From: an uncultured Candidatus Saccharibacteria bacterium
GTDB taxonomy: Bacteria > Patescibacteriota > Saccharimonadia > Saccharimonadales > Saccharimonadaceae
Assembly (NCBI GenBank): GCA_946538495.1
Contig: CAMNGP010000001.1
Location: 57,156 to 121,155, forward strand
Length of the DNA: 64,000 nucleotides
Reading direction: 5' to 3'
The notes under the pieces were generated by a model. The model saw only the letters and a list, made by a program, of their open reading frames with translations, was not told the DNA's origin and ran no database searches. Positions 18,419 to 26,930 of the stretch are shown piece after piece; positions within the stretch are counted from its first letter, which is position 1, and each line of letters opens with the position of its first letter. Both the position numbers and the translations under genes were made by a program.

Positions 18419-20143
18419 TTATTGATTAGCCTTGATAAACCTCTTCAAATATTTTCTCAACCCTTTATCGCAGGCGTAGATATAAGTTCCATTTATTCCG
18501 CGAGTGCAGAGAACGGAATAGATATTTAAAATATACTTTTTGAGCGCAGCGTCATCGGTGGCATTTTTGCCACTTTTGTCAAAATATGAATCTCTATCAA
18601 TATAAAGCCGATTGTTTACTTCGTCGTATCGTAAATCTTTACCGATAATCACGCCTGCATAATTCAAGTCAAATCCTTGGATTGTATGAATACAACCAAT
18701 CTCGTTTACTGAATTCGGCGTACTAATCCAGCCATCGTATTTAACATTCCAAATATATTTATGTCCATCAATATCAATATCGTAATTGCCGTGAGATATT
18801 AGAGCGTCTGTTTCGGTCTTGTTTTCGGGCGGATAGATTCCTTTAGTGTTCCATGGCCAAGCGTAGCCAGCGATATTACGACACAAGCCGATTTTCTCGT
18901 CGTCATTTTTCTTCCGAATAGTTTCCGTCATTTCGTAAACATCGTCGAATATTTTTAAGTCGTAATCTTTGAAATCTATTGTCTGGGCTGGCGGCGTATC
19001 GCTGAAAAGTGAGCGAATATAATTGATATATGCTTCGCCACCATTCTTACATCGAATTTGAGTTTCAAGCTCAAAGCTTCTGGCGCCTTTTTCTTTAATT
19101 AACTCAAAATCGCTTGCGTCCACATCGGCGCGTTTGATAGTTTGCATGGCATCATAAAAGAAAATCTGATATTTACTTTTCTTGATAATCCAATCAAGTT
19201 GAGTGCCGGTGGTTTTGTCTAGACCAAGTTTAAGATTATTTTGCTGAATATTGCCAATCTCTGCACCGACATTACGTGGCGCCTTTAAGCGGTGTGCTTC
19301 ATCTACGATTAGTAAGTCAAACTTTTCAGTCGAATTCGCGATTTCACTTGGACTATAAACCATTGCATCGCTAAGTCCATAAGTAGACCGAAAAACATCT
19401 TTCAATATATTACGAAGGTTTGCCATTGATACTACAATGCCGATTTTAAAATCTGGCCAGAGTTGATGAAGCTTTTGTAAGTTTTCAATTAACTGCTCGT
19501 CGTCAGAATCCAAATCATCATCGATGTTTGAAGTTAAAAGCTTCATTAAATATATTCCAAGCACGGTTTTACCAGTTCCAGGCGCGCCATTCACAATGAA
19601 TGAACGTTCGGTTTGCGCATTAATATCACGAACTAAAGAATCGATAATCGACATCGAAATTGCATATTGATCGGCAGTCAAAGACTTAAACGGAGAATAT
19701 TTGAATAGGTTGCTGTTTTCAATTTTTTTGATTTCTTGCGTAGCGAGACCGTAGCGCCTTAGACCTTCCCAAATACCAGAAAATTGTGATTCGTAGTAGT
19801 CCTTTTGGAAATAATTATGCTTTTGGTGTCCAGCGTTGCCGTTTTGAAGGTATTTAAACCTAGTATCTGCGGACATGTGCGAAATTAAAAATGCCTCTAA
19901 ATCTAAAATGACAGATTTATTGAAAGTGTCATCGGAAATCAAGCGAACGCGATTCAACTTGCGCCTCTCCGGATTTTCGTAATGTTGGCTCATGCGCGTG
20001 CTAGCGTCAACGGTTTCACCGATATATACTTCTTCGTCGTTAAACAATAAATAAACTAACGGCCACTCCTTGCCGTATTTAATCGCTGCAACATCTCGGC
20101 CAGTAGTTTCAGTAAATTCTAGTTCGTTTGAGATTTTTGTCAT
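18419..20143 (-). CDS. GIY-YIG nuclease fused to DUF2075/SF1-like helicase domain
   Basis: VYLLFNDEEVYIGET..R; IVNGAPGTGKTVLGIYLMK; LIVDEAHRL. Confidence 0.85.
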   Translation of the reverse strand: MTKISNELEFTETTGRDVAAIKYGKEWPLVYLLFNDEEVYIGETVDASTRMSQHYENPERRKLNRVRLISDDTFNKSVILDLEAFLISHMSADTRFKYLQNGNAGHQKHNYFQKDYYESQFSGIWEGLRRYGLATQEIKKIENSNLFKYSPFKSLTADQYAISMSIIDSLVRDINAQTERSFIVNGAPGTGKTVLGIYLMKLLTSNIDDDLDSDDEQLIENLQKLHQLWPDFKIGIVVSMANLRNILKDVFRSTYGLSDAMVYSPSEIANSTEKFDLLIVDEAHRLKAPRNVGAEIGNIQQNNLKLGLDKTTGTQLDWIIKKSKYQIFFYDAMQTIKRADVDASDFELIKEKGARSFELETQIRCKNGGEAYINYIRSLFSDTPPAQTIDFKDYDLKIFDDVYEMTETIRKKNDDEKIGLCRNIAGYAWPWNTKGIYPPENKTETDALISHGNYDIDIDGHKYIWNVKYDGWISTPNSVNEIGCIHTIQGFDLNYAGVIIGKDLRYDEVNNRLYIDRDSYFDKSGKNATDDAALKKYILNIYSVLCTRGINGTYIYACDKGLRKYLKRFIKANQ

Positions 20144-20144
20144 A

Positions 20145-20459
20145 TCAAAGCTCCGTGTATTTCCTACTGGTACCTTTAGCTTTTTCTATTGGATATTTTT
20201 TGCGAGTTTTCTCGAGTTTATTCAGGATGATTTCTTCTGGATTTACATTTAATTTACTCGCTAGCTGAAAGCAATAATTAAATACATCGGCTAGCTCGTC
20301 GCAGACATTTTCTTTATTATAATTATTATCCCATTGGAAGCATTCGAGTAGTTCGCCAGCTTCGATAGCGATTGATTTTGCCAAATTCTCTGGGCTATGA
20401 AATTGATCCCAGTCGCGTTCTTCGTTAAACTTTTCGATTTCTCGTTGAACCTTTTCCAT
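20145..20459 (-). CDS. MazG-like nucleotide pyrophosphohydrolase (dCTPase/RS21-C6-like)
   Basis: ERDWDQFHSPENLAKSIAIEAGELLECFQW..ELADVFNYC; start 20459 has TATAAT-N6-ATG. Confidence 0.88.
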   Translation of the reverse strand: MEKVQREIEKFNEERDWDQFHSPENLAKSIAIEAGELLECFQWDNNYNKENVCDELADVFNYCFQLASKLNVNPEEIILNKLEKTRKKYPIEKAKGTSRKYTEL

Positions 20460-20526
20460 GGTTTTATTATACCATGTGCGTGACATAGTTTTGGCGGCGT
20501 GGGGTATAATAATATTAAGGAGGAAC

Positions 20527-20976
20527 ATGTTTTTATTTGGATATAGTCATACATGGGGGTATGCATACCCGGGAGATAATGAGATCTGCAGGGTGATGAT
20601 TTTTCCTGGAAAAAACAACAACGTTTTAGTGTGGCGAGGTTACGATGAGAAACTTACTCAATATACTGTTAATAAGGAGGTAATTTGGGAAATTGAGGGT
20701 TTAATCGAACAACAAATGGAACTGACTGATGCTGAAAAGTCGAAAAAAGAATATGTATACGCTCTGGATGTGCCGATGGATTCCTTTGCTTTTATGGACG
20801 GCGAGGGAAGGCTTAGGGTATTTTCTGATGCTATGCTTGGATGCGAAAAAGGAAAAGATGCTGGTGTCGACAAGATAATTGATTTAGTGCTTAAGATTCA
20901 GGAGATTTTGAAGAGAAATGGGGTGGATGTAATAATGCTGGCTGAAAGCGATTTGGATAATTATATGCATTGTTGA
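20527..20976 (+). CDS. Hypothetical protein
   Basis: ORF with AAGGAGG SD. Confidence 0.5.
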   Translation: MFLFGYSHTWGYAYPGDNEICRVMIFPGKNNNVLVWRGYDEKLTQYTVNKEVIWEIEGLIEQQMELTDAEKSKKEYVYALDVPMDSFAFMDGEGRLRVFSDAMLGCEKGKDAGVDKIIDLVLKIQEILKRNGVDVIMLAESDLDNYMHC

Positions 20977-20988
20977 TATAATCGAGCT

Positions 20989-21495
20989 ATGGATAAGTAC
21001 ATAAATCAATCAATCACTGCGCGGAGGGAGGCTTTTGGGGCGAGTTTTGAGATTGATGCGGAGGCGCAGGGGAAGATTGATGCGCTGTTTGCGGAGATTG
21101 AAAAGCTGGGGGCGAAATGTAAAGATGTGGGGGAGTTTGAAACGGAGTTTGCGAACAGTCCGCTGAATCAGCGGTATCTGGATTTATTTACCGAAATTGC
21201 GACGAAGGGGACAGCTAAAAATACCGCAAATGGTGCAGGGTCTGCGGATGATTTGGCGGTAGATGCGAAGAAGGATGCTACCGCAAGTGTGGTAAAAGGT
21301 GCGTCGGCGGGCGTGGCGCAAAGCGCGGCGGAGCAGGCGCTCCAAAAAGCTGTGCCGACGACGCGGGCGGCGGTACATCAGAAGGCTTATGATGTGGCGC
21401 GGAGTGTGCCGGGGCTTGGCGATGCGATTAACATTGCCGAGAAGGCTAGTTATGCGGCGCATCTTGGGAAGCTGTTTAGGAAGAAAAAGAATTAA
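20989..21495 (+). CDS. Hypothetical protein, Ala-rich C-terminal half
   Basis: ORF with TATAAT-N6-ATG start. Confidence 0.55.
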   Translation: MDKYINQSITARREAFGASFEIDAEAQGKIDALFAEIEKLGAKCKDVGEFETEFANSPLNQRYLDLFTEIATKGTAKNTANGAGSADDLAVDAKKDATASVVKGASAGVAQSAAEQALQKAVPTTRAAVHQKAYDVARSVPGLGDAINIAEKASYAAHLGKLFRKKKN

Positions 21496-21501
21496 ACGAA
21501 A

Positions 21502-21924
21502 ATGCAGAAGATTGACAAGATATATTTCGATATCGACGTGGTGATTCGGGCGACAGCGTCGCCGAAGGAAGATGTGATGGCTTTGCTTCGATATTGTCTA
21601 GATAGTTATCCCGGCAAAATATATTGGCTTACCACGCATTGCCGTAGCGGAGTGAATCATACTGATTTTGCGCTGCGGGGAGAGTTTCCGGATGAATTTG
21701 TGGATGAGTTATATGCCAAGGTTTTGCCGACGGAATGGGGAGCGCTGAAAACCGATGCGATCGACATGGATTCGGATTTTGTGTGGTTTGATGATAATTT
21801 ATTTGAAGCGGAAAAGGCCGTGCTGGAGCAAAACTATGTACTAGATGGGTTTTTCAAGATGAATCCGCGTGATCCAGTGATGGCGAAGAAAGCGCTGGAG
21901 TTTTTGAAAAGTTTTAAAGATTAG
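21502..21924 (+). CDS. HAD-like hypothetical protein
   Basis: IYFDIDVVI...WLTTHCRSG...KTDAIDM...FVWFDDN order resembles HAD motifs. Confidence 0.5.
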   Translation: MQKIDKIYFDIDVVIRATASPKEDVMALLRYCLDSYPGKIYWLTTHCRSGVNHTDFALRGEFPDEFVDELYAKVLPTEWGALKTDAIDMDSDFVWFDDNLFEAEKAVLEQNYVLDGFFKMNPRDPVMAKKALEFLKSFKD

Positions 21925-22079
21925 CAGAGTGGAATGAGATTTTAGCGAAAGCAAGATAAGTTGGATAACTTGGATAAAAACAGTTATGCTCGATATTGTG
22001 ATGATTGGGGGGTTGTATTATATATTGGGGCATGCTAGAAAGAGGGTGGGTTGGAGAAGTTTTGTTTGCGAGTAATATA

Positions 22080-22186
22080 GATTCCCCTTCAAGGGAACGG
22101 GCGACAAAATTGAACGCGAGCTAGAGATAAGAGGCTGCGACGTGGTGTGGTGCGCCCGTTCCGTAAAGGGGGGATTTATACGGAAC
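22080..22186. repeat. Intergenic inverted repeat
   Basis: GAACGGGCG/CGCCCGTTC plus flanking ATTCCCC/GGGGGGAT; overlapping GTTCCGTA/TACGGAAC. Confidence 0.55.
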
Positions 22187-22260
22187 AAAAAAATTACTGT
22201 CGTCGTAGACGAGCAGTAAACTAACCAATCCAGGCATGATTCTAGATTCTCATGCCTCCT
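22187..22260 (-). ncRNA. Candidate small RNA with own promoter and intrinsic terminator
   Basis: Minus-strand TTGACT(22296-22291)-N18-TATAAT(22272-22267); hairpin AGGCATGA/TCATGCCT; terminator ACTGCTCGTCTACGACGACAGTAATTTTTTT. Confidence 0.5.
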
Positions 22261-22304
22261 GCTACCATTATAGCAATGGTAGCAGGGTCCAGTCAAGAGT
22301 TCTG

Positions 22305-22379
22305 TTAATTATCATCGCTAAGATCATAGTCTTCGGCGCCGATACCGTAATCCATTTCATAGGCTTCGCGTTCGTCGTC
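22305..22379 (-). pseudogene. Remnant of the C-terminus of the acidic protein encoded at 26253-26588
   Basis: Encodes DDEREAYEMDYGIGAEDYDLSDDN* vs DEDQREAYELGYSIGAEDYDLSDDE*; no start codon. Confidence 0.65.
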
Positions 22380-22420
22380 ACACGAAGGGAAGACTTTAGC
22401 ACAAGTGCTATAATAAACAT

Positions 22421-23083
22421 ATGAACAAAAAACTCACCAACAAAAAACCATTCAAAAAACTATTTCACGAATACTTGAAAGAAAAAATGAAACTAGAGTG
22501 TTGGCAATGGGCGGGATTAATGATGCTCATAACGGTATTTGCAGGATTTTTTGGTTGGGTTTATGAATTTATCTTTTATTTTTTTGACGGCGGGACCGAT
22601 GAATTCTATATGCAAGGCGGGAATTTCCTACCCTGGATCAATATTTATGCAATCGGCGCAGTGTTAATCGTGCTTGGCTGTTGGAAAATAAGACAACACC
22701 CGTGGGCAGTGTTTTTGCTCGCGATAGCAATTTCCGGAATCGTAGAATTTGTCGGCGGCTGGCTGGTGTATACCATAGGGAACGGAACGCGCTATTGGGA
22801 TTATAATACAGAGATTCTAAATTTCGGCAATATTGAAGGGTTTGTGTGTCTAAGATCAGTATTGTTTTTCGGAATATCGGCATTATTTTTAATGTATATG
22901 ATAGTTCCAGCAATCATCTGGCTGTCGCAAAGAATGTCTAAACGCGCGTTTTTAATCCTAGCAATAACGGCATTTACAATTGTAATGACAGACGAAATAT
23001 ACAACCTACTAGCATCAAAATTCTTCAACTGGCCAGACGCAATGGAATTCTACCGTTCGCTAGGATGGAAATATTTAACCTGA
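22421..23083 (+). CDS. Putative ABC transporter permease (ABC_trans_CmpB-like) membrane protein
   Basis: FGWVYEFIFYF, LVYTIGNGTRYWDYN..FNIEGFVCLRSVLFFG. Confidence 0.7.
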   Translation: MNKKLTNKKPFKKLFHEYLKEKMKLECWQWAGLMMLITVFAGFFGWVYEFIFYFFDGGTDEFYMQGGNFLPWINIYAIGAVLIVLGCWKIRQHPWAVFLLAIAISGIVEFVGGWLVYTIGNGTRYWDYNTEILNFGNIEGFVCLRSVLFFGISALFLMYMIVPAIIWLSQRMSKRAFLILAITAFTIVMTDEIYNLLASKFFNWPDAMEFYRSLGWKYLT

Positions 23084-23101
23084 ATAGGTTATAATTTAAA
23101 T

Positions 23102-23347
23102 ATGAATCACGAAATTGTAGTCCACGGCGTATATAAACATTTCAAAGGCGACCTATATATTGTCGAAGATTTAGCCAGGCATTCGGAAACCAATGAAATT
23201 ATGGTAATTTACCGCGCACTTTACGGCAATAATCAACTATATGTTCGCCCACTCGAAATGTTTTTAAGTCCAGTGGACAAAGAAAAGTATCCAGATGTTA
23301 AGCAAAAATATCGATTTGAGCTGCAGGAAATCAAAAGTAAAAGATAG
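23102..23347 (+). CDS. DUF1653 family protein
   Basis: [34 protein letters not shown]...[11 protein letters not shown]. Confidence 0.88.
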   Translation: MNHEIVVHGVYKHFKGDLYIVEDLARHSETNEIMVIYRALYGNNQLYVRPLEMFLSPVDKEKYPDVKQKYRFELQEIKSKR

Positions 23348-23380
23348 CTATCAGCCTAATAATTCATATATAATATATAC

Positions 23381-24097
23381 ATGATAGAAAATTACAGCGA
23401 ATTTCGGGAAAAATTGGCTTACTATGCGGACGATAGTTATCGCGAATTTTCCCAAAAAGGCATTCCGACCGAACGGCCGTTTATTGGCGTGAGGATTCCG
23501 CAGATTCGTGAAATCGCAAATAATATTTCGCCTAAATTCTATGACAGTTTTTTAAAGACTGAACCAGTCGCAATCGAAGAAGTTCTAGCGCGCGGGATGG
23601 TGATTTGTCGGCTGCCGTATGAAGAAATATTGACGCCGCAAAAGGCTTTTAATAACAAATCATATTTCGATTCTCAAATCGACATTATCGACAACTGGTG
23701 TACTTGTGACACATTTTGTTCTGGCGTAGCTAAACCGATCAAAAACCACCGCGCCGAATTTCTAGATCAAAAAATCGAAAACCTACTCACCGACCCGCGC
23801 GAATTTGCCGTCCGCACTGGCTTGGTTTTATTAAAATGCGCCTATATGGATTTTGACTACCTAAATCTAATTTTTGACCGCGTCGAAAATCTGCGCAGTC
23901 GAGAAGAATACTATATCAAAATGGCTTCCGCTTGGCTGATCGCGGAATGTTTTACTAAATATCCAGAAGAAACCTTTGCTTATCTAAAAGCCACCAAGCT
24001 CCCCAAATGGACTTTTAATAAAACCATTTCCAAAATCTGCGATTCTTACCGCGTACTAGAAGAAGATAAAGCTCTTTTACGCAAAATGCGAAAATAA
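23381..24097 (+). CDS. DNA alkylation repair protein (AlkD-like HEAT)
   Basis: GVRIPQIREIA; IDNWCTCDTFC; WLIAECFTKYPEETFAYL. Confidence 0.85.
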   Translation: MIENYSEFREKLAYYADDSYREFSQKGIPTERPFIGVRIPQIREIANNISPKFYDSFLKTEPVAIEEVLARGMVICRLPYEEILTPQKAFNNKSYFDSQIDIIDNWCTCDTFCSGVAKPIKNHRAEFLDQKIENLLTDPREFAVRTGLVLLKCAYMDFDYLNLIFDRVENLRSREEYYIKMASAWLIAECFTKYPEETFAYLKATKLPKWTFNKTISKICDSYRVLEEDKALLRKMRK

Positions 24098-24116
24098 GGA
24101 CTATAATAATAAATAT

Positions 24117-25031
24117 ATGACTAGCAAAATCTTAGATTACGCCAAAAATGTAGAAAAACTTGTCAACCCAATGGAAGTTGGCAAAGTGCTATATCTGCAA
24201 ACCAAAATGAAACATCTGCCAATTTGGGCACAGCGCAAAATTGTTACCAAAGCATCGGAAAAAGCGAGTAAAATGCCGTTTGTGGTGGAACCGTATTGTT
24301 CGTTTTTGTTTTACGAGATTCCAGAGCCCGAGAAAATCGTGCGATACCTACCGGCAGGATTTGTACCAGCAAAAACAGCGGTATTCGAAAACGGCCCCGA
24401 AAAATATTATGGCATCGTGACAATGTTTCGAATTCATACGAGCGTTTTCTGGGGTGCGAGAACGGAGTTTTATCTCGTAGCGGAAAACACGGAGACGGGG
24501 CTTTTATCCTGGATCATGTGCGATTATATTAGCGACACGATTTCATACGACGAGAAACACGGGCTAAAATCACCAGATGTTTCAAAAGCAGTCATGACAA
24601 CGACCTGCGAGGGCGATTTTGTGTGCGAAATGATTGACAAAACTACGCAAAAATACGCAAAATGCGAGATGAACCTCACAAACGCAAAAATGAAACCTTT
24701 AAACCAAAGACTATGGATAGAAGGAAACACCTCGATCGCTTATGGGCGAACCTCGGGCGAAGCGGACGGAGATTTATTCTCGTTAACATTTTTCCCAGAA
24801 GAAATGAAGCAAGCGCTTGAAGTTCCACTTAAAGACGTAAGATTAGCGGATGTATACTGCAATGTGGGCCGCGTTGGTGGCATACTAGAGCGAGCGGTAA
24901 GCTTCCCGTTTGCACAACACATGCTAAGCGATAGCCCTGGACAGAGAACGCATTACGGTAGCGAAGCCAAACTGCGTGCGGCCGTAGAAAAAGTGAGCTT
25001 CAAAAAGATTAAGACCTTGGGCGAAAAGTAA
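24117..25031 (+). CDS. Hypothetical protein
   Basis: Long ORF, consistent coding. Confidence 0.6.
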   Translation: MTSKILDYAKNVEKLVNPMEVGKVLYLQTKMKHLPIWAQRKIVTKASEKASKMPFVVEPYCSFLFYEIPEPEKIVRYLPAGFVPAKTAVFENGPEKYYGIVTMFRIHTSVFWGARTEFYLVAENTETGLLSWIMCDYISDTISYDEKHGLKSPDVSKAVMTTTCEGDFVCEMIDKTTQKYAKCEMNLTNAKMKPLNQRLWIEGNTSIAYGRTSGEADGDLFSLTFFPEEMKQALEVPLKDVRLADVYCNVGRVGGILERAVSFPFAQHMLSDSPGQRTHYGSEAKLRAAVEKVSFKKIKTLGEK

Positions 25032-25101
25032 TCAAAAACTTTTGTCGCAGCGAAAGTTATTCTGATTGTTGCAACAAAACTAACATCCTTGGCGTACCCA
25101 G

Positions 25102-26211
25102 CTAATGCCAAGGATTATTTGGATCCGGGTCGGTGGGATCCCAACCACGATTGGGGCTATTTTCATCAATTTTAATAGCCGTAGGCTTAACAACTCCAGC
25201 CGGAAGCGAAGCAGAATCGTATATCTTGACTTTGGTGCCGTAGCCAATGTTGTCATAAACCCATTTAGCGTCACTAGCGGAGAGCCTAACGCAGCCCGCC
25301 GATGCACCATTACCTAGCTTATTATATTCAAGATATTCCAGATTATTCCAAGGTGAACCCTTAGTAAAATATGGCACCGAGTGGAAGAAGAATGGCCCGC
25401 TAATACGCACCGCATAGTGCCCCCAAACATTTCCGACAAGAAAGAGCGATTCGTATCGATCGGACACAGAATAATCTCCTAGTGGAGTTTCAGAGCCGGG
25501 GGCCCCAGTAGAAGCAACAAATACTTTCGCAATATTGGAATAATTGCCGTCCGAACCTAGTGAATAAACAATAACGACATTTTGTTGGCGGTTCACCTCG
25601 ACATAATATGGACTTGAAGATGCAGCACGAACTGCCGTGTAGGTTGGGCGCGGAGGCTCGGTTACTTTAATAGTAACTTCCTTGTTTGAAGTGTTGCCAG
25701 ATTCATCTTTAGCAACAATTTTAATATTATATTCACCGGGTTGCCCCAAATTATAATCACCCTCGATAGCCAGTCCGACTGGTTTTTGGGAATTATCCTC
25801 CGCTTGATAGCGACTTAAAATATCATCCGTAGCGCCAGATTCAAACGAGAGTTCACTTTCGTCGCCCGTAATTATTGGTGCGGTAGTATCGACGACATTA
25901 TAAAAGACCACTACATCTTGTTTTGCTCCGAGCTGATTCGAAAAAGTCACCGTCCATGTTTTTTCGCCTATTTCCGATGTATCTATTAAGACTTCTCCTT
26001 GTTCAAGCACTCCTGAATCAATACTTGAAAATAGCGAAGCAACGTTGACCTCAGAATTAATTTCAAAACTTGGTGCATCAACCAATTGATAATCAATTCG
26101 AGACATTAAAACCAAGGCGGTTGTAGCAGAAATAGTAGTAACCACAAAAACGGCAAGACTCAAAAAGAAGATAACCCTGTTTTTCTTAGTTTTGAATTTT
26201 AAGCCTCGCAT
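25102..26211 (-). CDS. L,D-transpeptidase (YkuD) with Ig-like/DUF5011-type domain
   Basis: SAGCVRLSASDAKWVYDN; GSPWNNLEY; HYR-like VVDTTAPIITGD; TATAAT-N6-ATG. Confidence 0.85.
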   Translation of the reverse strand: MRGLKFKTKKNRVIFFLSLAVFVVTTISATTALVLMSRIDYQLVDAPSFEINSEVNVASLFSSIDSGVLEQGEVLIDTSEIGEKTWTVTFSNQLGAKQDVVVFYNVVDTTAPIITGDESELSFESGATDDILSRYQAEDNSQKPVGLAIEGDYNLGQPGEYNIKIVAKDESGNTSNKEVTIKVTEPPRPTYTAVRAASSSPYYVEVNRQQNVVIVYSLGSDGNYSNIAKVFVASTGAPGSETPLGDYSVSDRYESLFLVGNVWGHYAVRISGPFFFHSVPYFTKGSPWNNLEYLEYNKLGNGASAGCVRLSASDAKWVYDNIGYGTKVKIYDSASLPAGVVKPTAIKIDENSPNRGWDPTDPDPNNPWH

Positions 26212-26252
26212 TACTATATTATATCATCACGAAAAATAGAAACATGTGACAC

Positions 26253-26588
26253 CTACTCGTCGTCACTGAGATCGTAATCTTCGGCACCGATGCTATAGCC
26301 GAGCTCGTAGGCTTCGCGTTGGTCTTCGTCAAGTTCATCTAAATTAACAGAAGAACCAAAACCAGAATGGGGAAGCATGTGGTGTTCTCTATCAAAGCGA
26401 CCGTCGTCTATGCCAAGAGCTTCATAATAGGAAGCATCATGATAACCGTCATCATCACTACTTTCTTCGTCGTCAAAATCATCGCCATAATCATCTTCGT
26501 CATCAGAATCATAGCCATCATCATACAATTCGTCATCTTCTTTATCGAGGCCATAATCCTCGTCATCGTATTCGTCAAAGTCGTCCAT
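26253..26588 (-). CDS. Highly acidic Asp/Glu/Tyr-rich protein
   Basis: MDDFDEYDDEDYGLDKEDDE...; start 26588 supported by TATAAT-N6-ATG. Confidence 0.65.
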   Translation of the reverse strand: MDDFDEYDDEDYGLDKEDDELYDDGYDSDDEDDYGDDFDDEESSDDDGYHDASYYEALGIDDGRFDREHHMLPHSGFGSSVNLDELDEDQREAYELGYSIGAEDYDLSDDE

Positions 26589-26653
26589 GCGTTCATTATA
26601 GCATGCAACCATATATATTATATATACGTGTTATAATCAAAAAAAGGAGGTTT

Positions 26654-26875
26654 ATGGAATTCGTAAGATTAAAGTACGCCAATAACAAACTTATTAATGC
26701 CGATATCAAAGAACACCGTGATGTGATTAATGAGTATATCGAAAAGAAAGGTTATAAATACATCGGTTTCGTGCCAGTGCTTTTTGGGCCCAGTGGTAAA
26801 ATGCTTGAAATTGATTTGATTTTTGAGCCACCAAAAGAAGAAGATAAAACAAAATCTACTAAAAAGAAAAAATAA
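26654..26875 (+). CDS. Hypothetical small protein
   Basis: ORF with AAAAGGAGG SD. Confidence 0.65.
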   Translation: MEFVRLKYANNKLINADIKEHRDVINEYIEKKGYKYIGFVPVLFGPSGKMLEIDLIFEPPKEEDKTKSTKKKK

Positions 26876-26930
26876 CATTTCAAGATTTAAAGCATAGTTC
26901 TTATGTTTTTGTGATATAATCGTTATCAGC

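Noticed and set aside
22018-22296. 92-aa minus-strand ORF over the hairpin cluster
   Set aside because: Sequence dominated by inverted repeats and the predicted terminator; no domain, starts upstream of predicted promoter.
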